Positions 38,201 through 49,700 of a DNA stretch of 64,000 bases are shown one piece after another. How positions within the stretch are numbered: position 1 is the stretch's first letter; the number at the start of each line of letters is the position of its first letter. The DNA is from Trichoplax sp. H2 (Eukaryota > Placozoa > Uniplacotomia > Trichoplacea). The stretch spans positions 434,001 to 498,000 of the forward strand of contig NOWV01000015.1 in the NCBI GenBank assembly GCA_003344405.1, read 5' to 3'. Both the position numbers and the translations under genes were made by a program. The notes beneath the pieces were generated by a model, which was not told where the DNA came from, ran no database searches, and worked only from the letters and a program-made list of their open reading frames with translations.

Positions 38201-38524
38201 CCGTGCTTAAGTTATAGTCTGCATTAAATGTCGACAAACTTAGGACTATCGAGACTTTATTTAAATGGCAAACCGATCGCTGACAGACAAGTACTATAGC
38301 GTGATCGATTAACATTTTGATAATCTTGAAGGACGAATCCAACATTGATTTTTAAATCTTCTATCAATCGAAATATTTTCAAATTTACTTACTGATGAAC
38401 GCCTAATTCTTGTCTCTTTTGTCGATGATGATCTTATTTTCGGCATTGGTACTTGGCCTAATAGAATTTTATGACTTAGACCTTTAAGACTACCTCTCCT
38501 TTTCAAGTTAACGTTATTAGCCAT
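35224..38524 (-). CDS. CFAP119: CFAP119 (CCDC189)-like ciliary/flagellar protein, ~10 exons
   Basis: CFAP119 is a cilium- and flagellum-associated protein, in mammals mainly of the sperm flagellum. Exons read cleanly: 38393-38524 (M1 to RRSS, basic), 37743-37852 (with YLTLEQTQALLELNIDVLQ), 36643-36747 (FAKEQGFSPQQGSGFFTLL), 36276-36408 (NFEENMKYFRQLM ... IIDYFMTS), 36108-36180 (LYQHYKLYKNFF), 35839-35961 (acidic/Gln-rich coiled coil), 35672-35753, 35483-35604 and 35224-35307 (stop). The last six join in frame. The blocks ALQFARENGFSQEQTSTLFSIL, FDYFRDLL and YFRHFKLYKYVF remembered for the vertebrate protein align in order with the middle exons. Between 38392 and 37853, and between 37742 and 36748, one or more exons remain unassigned; the join of 37743 to 36747 is out of phase as read. 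The C-terminal half is a coiled coil ending NRIQNYLRN. Confidence 0.7.
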
Positions 38525-40517
38525 AAACCGAAATTAGTCACCTAATCGTTTTGTGATCAAGATATTATACGCAAGCGCATCGCGTTGTTGCCATGGATAC
38601 TTCTGTAACAGAAAAGTTTTCATTTGAAATGTATAAGCATTTAGCCCTAAGGTTATAAACAATATAATACTATTATGATATAGTTGAATGTATTTTATGT
38701 TAGAATAATGCCCACTTTACATAACCGTATCTAATTTAAACAATGCAATAGATGAATGTAAGATATCCATCTGGAGCAAAATACGAAATAGTTAGCAAGA
38801 TTGAGCTGTGTCAAGCTTCTTCAATTTTGCAGATAGAAGCATTTAGACGGGTTGACAGCGCAATCGATTTCATGATAACACACCAGGAAAAATCTATTGC
38901 TTGATCTTGAGCATTTACCAATTTTAAGTTTCAAGGATCAGACAACAGTGAATAAATTTATGAAGCTTGTAGCAGAGCTACAATGCTGTCGTACGTTATA
39001 ATACTTAGCAGGTTAACATAGCAGCTGATTCTTCGTAATGTATAAGCGAATTATAGCAAACACGATCCTGTTTTGATCAGACGTTCGGTAAAGATGATTG
39101 AAATTTGAAATTCGCTAAACTTTGTACAACTGTTATTTATAATTATACTCCAGCCCTATTATAAGGCATGAATATCGCCCAGATTTAAAGGAGGCAGTTG
39201 ACATTTATTTGTGATATATCTGTGGTTTTACTATTCAAATAAGCTATTTTGAAAAGCGAAAATCATGGGCACATCGGAACTAACGCAGTTTTATAGTACT
39301 TAAATCCCGAAATATATTCAAGTAATCAACACTGCTTCACATCAAAAGGAACATTAATTCGTGGATAAATTACAGACTTTGCATTATTTTCATTTAGACA
39401 GTTAATTAATAATATTAATAAATAATTACATAATTACCGACGTGAAGGTAATTATTAACAGTACCATTATAATTACACACTCGTATACGAAGTATAATTG
39501 TTATTTTCATGAAGGAAATGCCTGGATTAGTACAACGGTAGGAGGTCAAACTCTTAAAACCTCATAATAAAACAATATAGAAGCAGCTGTAGGTATAATA
39601 GTTGTACTGTAGATATGATTTCTATATAGTCGAAAAATCTTTAAAATTTATCCTAGCAATCAATTATTTTATTACAAGTGAAAGTATGACCAATGCGTGA
39701 ATAATCTCAAGCTTTTTACTTCTTCGGGTAGCCGCAGTTGCTAGCTTAAGCAATTATTTTAGAAAAAACAGACTCTAAGTATAACTGCAAACAACAAGGT
39801 CTGCATATGCGCCAAAGCTAGGATCTGTGTTTTCAGTAGCCATGTTACCTGATTACAGGCAGTCATTATAGTTTCGTTCCAACAAAAGTAACTAACTGCG
39901 GAATTATCGGAAGTGAAGAATTTAATACTTATATCGGTGCACAGTTTACGATTTGGTTTCCATCATAAAGCTATACATCTCTTTGCTTGATTATACTGTA
40001 ATCTACAAGTTTAATGTTATTATTGTTGCAAATTTGACTAAGGTACTGCATAAGCCCTTACAGTACAAGCATTTAAAATTGTAAAACGTAAAAATTGCAC
40101 CCACTGACTGCACGAATCAGCCAGCAAACTGAAATTTTAAACTAAAGCACGATGGAACGATTCACAGCAGTCCTCGGTATAAGTATGATCATTTATTCCT
40201 TTAAGATTAAAAGTATAATACACTAGAATAACAATAATATACCTGAATATTAATGGTTATAATTATTTATAAAAGTAAGGTAGCAAGAAACGCTAATTCA
40301 TGCGTGTATAAACGAGATTGTACTCTTAACACTTACTTAAATGCATTAGAAAACAACCGTTACATCAACATCGTATTCTAATTATAGAGCGATTTTTCAG
40401 TTATGCTAATCTACAGACAACCAGACGATTAATTTAGGTAGTAGATCATCTCGAAGATAAATGATATCAATGATTTCTAATGTTACGATGACGTTGCATA
40501 TCAATAAAACGCAAAAA
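38525..40517. other. Intergenic between CFAP119-like and condensin genes
   Basis: AT-rich. The only item of note is a 50-codon plus-strand frame (38752-38904) starting MNVRYPSGAKYEIVSKIEL. It has no recognised domain and may be chance. Confidence 0.35.
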
Positions 40518-43500
40518 TTAATCTGCCCCTTCTTCCGTGTTCTCCTGGTTTTCGTCGGTATTATTGGACAGTAGACATTGTTTAAATTTTTGTAAGGCTT
40601 TAAGGCATATTTTATCGTTTACAACTTCAAGCGCTTCCAATACCAAGTCAGTTAATATTTTAACATTTGGCGAATTTAATTTATCAATTGAAAGCGAATT
40701 AAGCATTTTACACCACACGCGAAGTAAGGGTCCTTCGTGGTCAGATAAAATCTCGTTACAAATCTTAACAGCCAGATCGTCATGGACATTCACCAGATTT
40801 TCTATTGTCCGCTTTTCCTTTTGATGTTCCTGATTAGCTTGGAAAATGTGTAATGACGTCAAATGTGTCACTAACTCTGCAACATTATTCGCATCAATAT
40901 CTCGTAAAGCAGAATCATCAGGGGCATCAGCAATTGTGTGCAATGTAGGAAAGAATGCATCCAGTAGACATTGCTGATTTTCATTGCTATTTAGAGCGAA
41001 GGCTTGAAAGAAAACACCTAAGCAATGTCTTAGGTGTAAGTCGTCCTCGGACGTTGGACTATACCATAGTAACAGTAACCTTGAGATCAGCTTCGGACTA
41101 GATAATCGACCCGATAGAAGTAATTTGGCAAATCCCTCGGCTGCTACTTGTCTTATTTCGCCCAGTTCATTATCTAAGAAACTTGTTAGAATCGCTAACA
41201 ATTTACTGGAGGTATTGAGGCTATTCTCGTCTCCATTTTGTTGGTTACCGTCCGAAGTTTGTTCTGTGTCACTTTCACTGCATATCTTAAATCCAAAAAC
41301 ATGTAGCAAGTCAAAGACAGCCTTCAGTGCCACTAGCCTCACTTCTAATTGATCTACTTGCATGATCTGTAGGAATAATATTAATTGAATGCGAGCCCGT
41401 TCCTTGTTAATGATGCTACACACACTAAGGCACTCAACAGCAACCTTGCGAATAACTGGATCTTCATTTTGTACACTGGGCAATATCAAAGAATCCATTA
41501 GATCGTTAATAATTGGATGTACAGATGTCGATATTTCTGTTACATTTGCAAGCATTTCTTTAAATATCGACAGACAACGATAGACAACTTCATTTTCATC
41601 TTGAGCTATAACTGTTTCAAACTCCGTAGCTTCGCAATCATCTTTCAATTGTGATTTCTGTTCCTCCAGTTCTTGTATCGATGATTTTATTTCACCTGCT
41701 GAGCTGAAATCTTCTTCAGCTACACATTCTTCTAATTTCTCTTTTAGTTCATTTATTTTAACTCGTAAACGTGCAATCTTGAGTTCCATTTGTCGGATTT
41801 CCTCTTTAGAATATTTCAATCTTGTAGAAACCAGAGGTTGACGAATATCAGATATGACTTCAGTAATTTCGGAAACATAATTTTTACAATCTGGTGATAG
41901 CTTCTGATATTGTTCCATCACAACAGGTAGTAGAGTTGGTAGTAAATCAAGTGCCATCATTTGCTCTTTTAAAAGTTTGCGAAAGTTCTTCCTGCCAACT
42001 TCATCAGTTAAATCCATTACTCCAGCAAGCATTAGTAACTGTTCCAATATGAATGCACGAGTTATAGTGGATTCTTCATCTTGCTTATCATACGGTAAAG
42101 CAATAAACCTTTTAATATATTCGCAAAATACCGATAATTCTGGTAGTATTTTATCTAAGTATTCCTCGCCATGATTCTCGATACTATTTAAATGCTGTGT
42201 TAAACAGCGCCAATAAAGAACTATTTCACTAGTTATAGAGTCTTCTTTGGGGACCTTAGCTCTACCATAAACAACGACATTAGCATCATTGCTGACAAGT
42301 GGAGCGATTAAATCTTCCAATGGAATATCCATAAAGAGCATATTTAACACAGATTGAATTGTTTTTGTGGCATTTTCAACGTCTAAATGTTGTAATAGTA
42401 CTAGGACATTACTGCCTAAACTCACTAACCAATTTGTCAATAGTTTACCCTTGCAGATGAGTTGGATACCTTTCGATCTATCTTTTAGGCCATTTTCTAA
42501 TAAATCTAGTCGTTGATTAATTGTCAACGATTTAATACCCACTCTTTCAGCTAAGACTTGATAGGCGACACGTCGTACACTTTCCTTGATATCTTTAGTA
42601 CGTTCAATAATTTCGGGTAAAGTAAGAGCATTGATTGCAATATTGGCAAGCACAGCACGGCGAACTTCGGCACTGGAATCCTTGCTAATTAATTCAATAT
42701 ATTTTTTGATCACTATACAGTCTTCATCGGTTGGATCTTGTAGACGAGCAACTGCACGAACTGCTTGAATGCGTACAGCGGGTACTTTATCGTAAAGTCT
42801 TTCAAGCATGGCTTCGTATATTAAGTTATACAAATCATCATCAATTTGCGCATCTTCACTTAAATTATTGAGTAATTTGCAGACTAGTTGACAAGATCGA
42901 TAGCGTATTCCACGATCCTGAGCTTGATTAATTGATAATAAAAACTGTAGTAAAAATATCATAAACTGATTGCTTCGCTCTTGTATTGCAGTTTGATCAT
43001 CGTCATTTTCGTAGTCGCCGACTGTTTCAGTAGCAAATCTGGCAATAAAATCGATTAGTCTTTCAACAGCGGCTTCTTGCTTGAAAACGATTAAAATATG
43101 GCGTAAAGCAGCAACAAAATCTTGACAAAATTCTTCATATCCGTCGTCTCTTAGCTATAAAAGTATAGTAGTTTACAAAGTAAGTTAAAATTGTTAGTAT
43201 AACAAGTTTTAATTTTAATTTATTTGTAAAGATGCCATCGTAAATCATTATCAAGGATAGAAGATCAAGTACGCTCTGGAATTTTTACGATTTATTCTTG
43301 CCGACTGGTTTACTAAGGTAATCAATGTTCTTTACTAATATTTAAATGTTATTCTTTCAATGATCAATGATGAGACAGTAATAGCAGGTAGAGTACTTTT
43401 AGTTGTATCTACTAGTAGATCTAAAACCAGTCACAATTCTTTCCAACCTGACTATTGCAAGAATTCTATATCTACAACTTACTTCTCTCATTTGTTCCAG

Positions 43501-43569
43501 TAATCGAGGATGGCTATGAATACCACGTTGGGCTTCATTAAAACATTCCACTACGGTAGAACTTGCCAT
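40518..43569 (-). CDS. NCAPG: Condensin I subunit CAP-G (NCAPG), exons 43483-43569 and 40518-43154
   Basis: CAP-G is the HEAT-repeat subunit of condensin I; with CAP-D2, kleisin CAP-H and SMC2/SMC4 it compacts mitotic chromosomes. The two exons join in phase 0 to 907 residues (vertebrate CAP-G ~1,015). Exon 1 encodes MASSTVVECFNEAQRG...EQMRE with donor GTAAGT; exon 2 starts LRDDGYEEFCQDFVAALRHI and stays open for 2.6 kb. HEAT units are clear, for example VPAVRIQAVRAVARLQDP and AEVRRAVLANIA at about residues 145-200. A helical insertion near residues 465-530 has LEECVAEEDFSSAGEI, a feature of this family. A second HEAT block (VIRKVAVECLSVCS, IRQVAAEGFAKLLLSGRLSS) forms the Cnd3 region, and the acidic tail ends NTEEGAD. 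Starting at an internal Met (42962) would drop real conserved sequence. Plus-strand frames here are shadows. Confidence 0.93.
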
Positions 43570-43681
43570 TTTTCTTTTCTTACTTTATTAATAATGTTTG
43601 TCCAATGAGGATGGATACACGTTTCCCTGCTCGTGGATGGAATATTCAATGAATGAGTAAAAGAATCAAGAATAAAAGTTG

Positions 43682-44100
43682 CTTCAATGTATTTCAATAT
43701 AGCAGTACAGTAAGACTGTGAGTACAGCCAAATGTTGACCAACTTTTCTTCTATCTAAATAGTAACAACTAGGTACAATGTTCAATAGCAAACTACCTAT
43801 ACATGTTGTCTCCAACTGGCAAAGACAAATTTCTCTACTACCGTGTTAGACAGTGGTACAAACTTCAATGTATTTCAATATAGCAGTACAGTAAGGCTGT
43901 GAGTACAGCCAAAATGTTGACCAACTTTTCTTCTATCTTAATGGTAACAACTAGGTACAAAGTTCAATAGCACAATAGCAATACATGTTGTCTCCATCTG
44001 GCAAAGATTGATTGCAAACTCTGATCTACTATAAACTGCTTTAGATTGATTTACAGACAAATTTCTCTACTACCATGTTAGACAGTGGTGCAAACTTGAG
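43682..44100 (+). repeat. Tandem duplication, ~181-bp offset
   Basis: Copy 1 starts at 43682 and copy 2 at 43863, both with CTTCAATGTATTTCAATATA. They share the block ATGTTGACCAACTTTTCTTC and the ACAAATTTCTCTACTACC...GTTAGACAGTGGT block. Copy 2 has an extra ~50 bp near 44008-44055. It is non-coding and lies directly upstream of the CAP-G start. Confidence 0.8.
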
Positions 44101-44685
44101 CGCTTTAGGATTATTCTACTCTTTAATCTTTAACATACTCGCATGGTAGGGCATGTAGTATAGAAGTAGCAAGAAACGACAAGATATGCAGGAACTACTC
44201 CGAGAAAAGACACAGGCGACACTGATACAGTTTGCATTTTCATTTTACAACGTGAATTTTACTGGCAGTGGATTGACGCATGATGAAAGACGTTACCACT
44301 GCAACATCTACTCAATTAGGATAGCAATGTCATGTTCTCATTTATTGTATCTTTCAACCTTACCTAGAACAATTCTAATAGATGCTCGTCTATCTAAGAA
44401 GAAGAAGGAAATGATTTGGCGTTGCAAGGCAAAGGCTAATGGCGACTATGAACAGGCATAAACTGTAATTGACGTTTTGGGTCAAGTGAAGTCAAGCGTA
44501 AACGTACGACTGTACACATCAACCGTTTTTCTATTGAAAAGAATTTCAGATTTAAACTGACCGCCAATAAACAATAGGTAGACGAGACGCGTTTGCGCAG
44601 AACGTCCACTGGAGTAGGTTCAGTTGACTTGTCGTAGCGTCCAGCACAATATATAGTGCTGTAACCTACAGTACTGTACTGTACA

Positions 44686-44988
44686 GTAGACCCTTCAAAT
44701 TTTGACTAAATGCTTTGAAATCCCTATGCTGAAATATCTCAAGGTTACAGTTAGGGGTTAGTAAGGGGGTCTTAAAACGATGGTATTCCCTTAATGTCAG
44801 GTCGAACTAGAACTCATCTACAAAATTGCAGCTAATTCTATCAAGATAAACACCCTAACTAACCACCCTAAATCTTGATACAATTAGCTGCAATGTTGCA
44901 GATGAGTTCTAGTAAGGGAAAACCATCGTTTGAGATGTTTCACCATAGGGATGAATCCTAAACATTTAGTCCAAATCTGAAGGTCTAC
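44686..44988. repeat. Foldback (MITE-like) element, ~303 bp imperfect palindrome
   Basis: The left half begins GTAGACCCTTCAAATTTTG and the right half ends CAAATCTGAAGGTCTAC. Internal blocks pair in order: TGACTAAATG with CATTTAGTCC, TCCCTATG with CATAGGGA, AACGATGGT with ACCATCGTT, CTAGAACTCATCT with AGATGAGTTCTAG, and GCAGCTAATT with AATTAGCTGC. The turn is near 44860. The left half has an extra ~30-bp segment (AGGTTACAGTTAGGGGTTAG). There is no coding capacity, as in non-autonomous DNA elements; the flanking duplication is not clear. Confidence 0.75.
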
Positions 44989-46788
44989 AGTGCATGTCTA
45001 ATGAACCGGAATTTACTCAAGAAATAAAAATTAAAACCATTCAAATCATGGAGTATTATACAAATAATTTTCTAAATATTATTTCTACTAGTAAATTTGT
45101 AAGTTGAACTGCACCTAAGCTGCACTGCTTGCCGGTTTGTATTTTCAATTTTATCGACTGTAGTAGTGTCATATCAGGTAGGATAAATTCCATATTAATG
45201 TTATAAAAGGAAAGGATGGAAAATACTCGTCGTATGCAAGGCTGCTGATCTCTGTCTCCTAGCAGCACTTCATCTAGGCTGTTTTCAATTTTGCCTACTG
45301 CAGTTTAATAATGTCATGTTCATACTCTAAAAATAAAAAGGATGAAAATAGTATGCAAAAGTGCTGATATCAGCCACATTATTATACTACGTACAGTACA
45401 TTGTGATCTAAATTGAATGATATACGGTCATATTGATATATGAGCACACTGAATTTTACTTCAGTATGGTGCTGTTTACATTAGGCTAGCATCAGTATCA
45501 GGAAGCTGTCAAGGGAAACAGTTTCAAACGGTTCTATTGACCCATTATTAGCTAACTCTACGCTACTCATTCTCTAAATTATACTTGTTTCAAGAGCACT
45601 TCTGAGTAGGCATGGCGTAGCGTAGAGTTAGTTACTTAATTGCGCTGCAGTGGATTCTACTGCGCTGTAGTCGAGGCCCTCAATTCGAGCCTATAAGGAT
45701 CATTTTAAGGTCTCTACTGCACTGTACTGTGTTGTATCATAGACAGTAAAGTCATTGATCTTATTTTAAAGTATCTGGGATCGCAACGTCGTCAAGTTTT
45801 GCACACGATGTTCAATCACTGTTCCTAGTTCATTGAGGCGAGAACTACAGCCAAATTTCGTTTGGTATTCTCTACTACAAGCATGCACTACTCTGTCGTG
45901 CCCTTCCATAGCTAGTTTGGCTTGATAACGGCTCCAATAGCTTACATCCCTGTCATAACGTTTCAAATGATCAACATAACAATTAACAGGTAGTAAACAA
46001 ACGGATAACTTATTCTTCACCATGACAACCGCGACAGCAATGGGTAGGGCATCTACTATACTACCTATGGCTAGTAACTACTGCTGCGGATCTCTATTAA
46101 GTTAAAATATAGTTCCACGGCAGAGATTGAATCATAAAAATAGAGTGGATGATGATAGAATTCATTGTCTGTCAATAATGGAATACTATCAATGCACAAT
46201 ATCAACTTGGGTAATCAAAATCAGGCTGAAGAATCTTGCTTGATACACTTATACTGTATTACTACTCCAAGTAGTCAAATTGTTATACAGTTAATAATCA
46301 TGCTATCATTTATTCAACATGTTAAAAAATCACTTGTGTACTGTATAGAATATAGAGGTAACAAAGTAGAGATTACATTACCATTACAATACACTGATTT
46401 GGATCGAATATTATCGTCATCTCATCCAATCTCGAAGCAATCTCATCGGCTTTAGTAACGAGGACATTTAGTTCAAGTTTGCAGATTATATCATTTATCT
46501 AGTGATTTTCCGCCATTATGATCATATTGATCCATATCTGATATCGACAGCCCTGATACACTAGATTAATTAAACTCTATGTAAAATAAATACGTACGAC
46601 GCACTACTTTATTAACTCACCGGATGACGAGTTCAAACGTCCACTATTATTACCAACAGACTAGGGACGATTCTAACATAATGTGGCCATAGATTATCGT
46701 TGTATCGATTGATTTAGATAAAGATTTAAATCTAGAATTTTAAAAATATTGACCGATAAAGCTATAATAATACAAGCAGAGTAGAAAG

Positions 46789-49700
46789 ATGGAATTTGGT
46801 GCCGTTCAAGCCTTTGCTAATTCAATTGATTTCAACATTCAAATACAACAAGTTCAACTTAGCGATTCTGGTAATTACAATGTAACATTTACTCTAGATG
46901 GACAAGGTTCAGATACTGTTATCATCACCAGCGATTCCGGTGGACCTAAAGCATTTGGAAAAGTTACTACCGATACTCAGCAACTTGATACTCAAGGAAT
47001 CGCCAAGTTTACCAAGTGTAGTTTTAATTTTGCTATCCCTCAAGGTAAATCAACTTTTATACAAATTTTGATCTAACTGAGAATTAGCTTTTGTGTATCA
47101 AGAAGCCTATCATCTTACTTATGACTACTAATACCTCAATATCTGTTAGCTAATAGTATAAATTTTTCTTCTATCTCCTTCAATCTACTAATCACTATGT
47201 CCTAATTCTTATACTATAGATTTTACAAAACGGCAAGAAATAAAACTTGTTATTACCGTTAATCGAGAACTTAACCAAGACGAACACGATACATCGGAAA
47301 CACTATACGCCCAAGGCGATTTTAAAATTTATCCACGCCAGAGAAATGATGCTGATGCTGATAAATATTATCAAATGCAAGAGTAAGATAATTAACTCAA
47401 ATGACTTAAATGAACACTTAAAATAATTACTTGACAGCTATATAATGTCATTTATACTTACTATACAAGTATTGTTCTGCTTGGTCTATGTTAATATGTA
47501 CAGTATTTCACTGATTTATTACCTACAGCTAATCTTTATTCTTAAAATAGTAACAATATTACAGTACTTTATTCAACCGAGAGAAACCGCAAATAAAACA
47601 TTTATCGGTAGACTCATCTTCTAGCAATCAAATACTGTAAATTAAAGTCTAATGACTCTATCAAAGGATATACTTTAATTAATCACTGCATCGTGCCAAT
47701 TTAAATCAATGAAGTAGGTTAAAGTAATTTCTAGTTTTACTCAATAATTTCATAGAAATTTTTAATTATTTTAAAGCATCCGTAATATCTACAACTGCTT
47801 AAATCCTCTTATCTTGCTTTAACTAATTTTTATCCATTTAATACACGTTAAATGCAAGTAAACCTTCAGCTTTCAACTTAAAATGTATAAAGTACTTTAT
47901 TTTCATCGTCTGCATCAGTGACCACAAAATATTTATAATAATTCATAGGGAAATTCAACTATACAGTACCGCTGCTGCAAGTAGTAATAGTACACCACAA
48001 AATGTAGGTAAACTCAGTATGATGGCCTCGCTAAAAGGTGAACTTCCAAAAGTTGAAGACCAATCGAAACAATCATCACCTACACCCGACACTGTACCCG
48101 ATACTGTCCAGGATGAAAATAAAGCAGAACCTTCACAAAATGCAACGACTCCGGTACCTCATCAAGCGAGAAAGGTTGTATCTTAAACATTACACAAGGA
48201 AAAATCAACTATATCATTCTATAGTCTTAATCTGTGTTAAATATCTTCATATTTAGTAATATATTTAAAGTCCATATTTACATCTTCATCCATCCATGCT
48301 AGCTCTTTCTTAACTTTTGATAACTCAATTGTAGGTTTCAGAAAGTCCTCTACCTCTAAATCAAAGTAGTATTCTACACCTAGCTAGCCAAAAGGTAGTA
48401 GACAGCAAGAAAGAGTATATACTGGCTCGCATTTATTGTGCCACAAATGTTTCAAATGCATCAACTGGTCAGCCCCAGCCTTATGTATTAGGGTATGTAC
48501 TATATATCATTCATGTTTTCTTTACACGTATTGATTGATTTTTTTAATTTTGTGTGTTTCTGTACTAATAATATAGAAAATACGGACATCAAAGTGCAGT
48601 TACCAAAGCTACTATGACAACAACAAATACCCCATTTTGGAATGAAGTTTTGGTGATTGAAGAGAACTTACAATCACAAGAAGATGAAGGTTAGTATATA
48701 CCACTACTCGTTAACTATACTATAATGAATTATCCAATATTTTAATCTTCAGTTCATTCTCTTTTATCTAAAGATAAAAGTTAGCATATACTCGTCTACT
48801 ATACTATAAATAACTATCTATTACTTTAATCTACACTACTTTGCTCATCTGATATAGCCCACTATGCTATTATATAGTAATAGCATTAAAAAATTGAAGA
48901 ATGAGCTGAACAATATCACTTATGTGTATGAATTCAAGATCAAAATGATCGTTAATTCTGACCAAATTTCATTCATTTCCTCTATCTGTATAGTTTTAAA
49001 TTTGAGTATCATCGACGGTAATTCCAAAGAATTATTGGATGAATATCTCATACCCATGGTGCATTTCTCTCCCATGCGATCCTATCATTTAGAACTTGTA
49101 CAAGTAAATCTAATATATTACTAATATATGGTTTTAATAGCTAATACGAAATAGAGTAGGATTTGTACTGTTGTTATTTACTAATGTACGTACATTTGTC
49201 CTCGCTCTTGATGCAATATTTATAGCCGTCTGAGGTATCCTCTTCTGAAACACGTTTTTATGTCACTTTAATCAAGAAACCTGCTGATTTACCTCAGCAA
49301 TTATTTCAACACAATAATTACGGACTAGAGGTAAAACAATAGTAATCTACTAATACTATCACAATCGATAATGCTAGATATTATTTTAAGTGAAATTTCC
49401 GGCGTGATCATTCTAAATTGCTATAAACTTCCTTTTTTAGATCCAGTTAAACGGTTTTGACAGCGATCCAAGTCATCCAGTATTCTCTGTCGTTAGGCTT
49501 TTACCAGACTGCCAAAACTACCTGTATGGACTTGCCTGCTAATTATAATTGTAATCATTGGTGTAAAGTATTAGAAAATTATAGTATTGATATATTTTAT
49601 TTATTCGTATGTTAGGGATTCTACGTTAAAGAGCAAACCACGACAAGCGTATTTTTCGTTTACAACCCTTCAATTTCCATCACCTCATCCTTCATCTTTA

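Larger units (their letters stand above)
43570..46788. other. Repeat-rich intergenic region between CAP-G and CCDC33-like genes
   Basis: It contains a tandem duplication (43682-44100), a foldback element (44686-44988), a diverged duplicated segment near 45140-45250 and 45280-45375, and a short inverted repeat (45550-45566 with 45617-45633, 16 of 17 bases). Open frames at 44186-44461, 45766-46023 and 46165-46455 have no recognisable domain or splice context. Confidence 0.5.

Noticed and set aside
39530-39580. Possible tRNA-like internal promoter boxes
   Set aside because: No cloverleaf could be drawn; neither acceptor nor anticodon stem pairs.
40537-42768. Plus-strand frames over CAP-G
   Set aside because: Shadows of the long minus-strand HEAT-repeat exon.
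42962-42962. Internal Met as the start of CAP-G
   Set aside because: The frame continues upstream to an acceptor at 43155 and joins a clean first exon with conserved N-terminal sequence.
45766-46023. 85-codon minus-strand frame (MVKNKLSVCLLPVNCY...)
   Set aside because: No recognisable domain, no flanking exon, and it lies in a repeat-rich gap; chance cannot be excluded, so it is not annotated as a gene.
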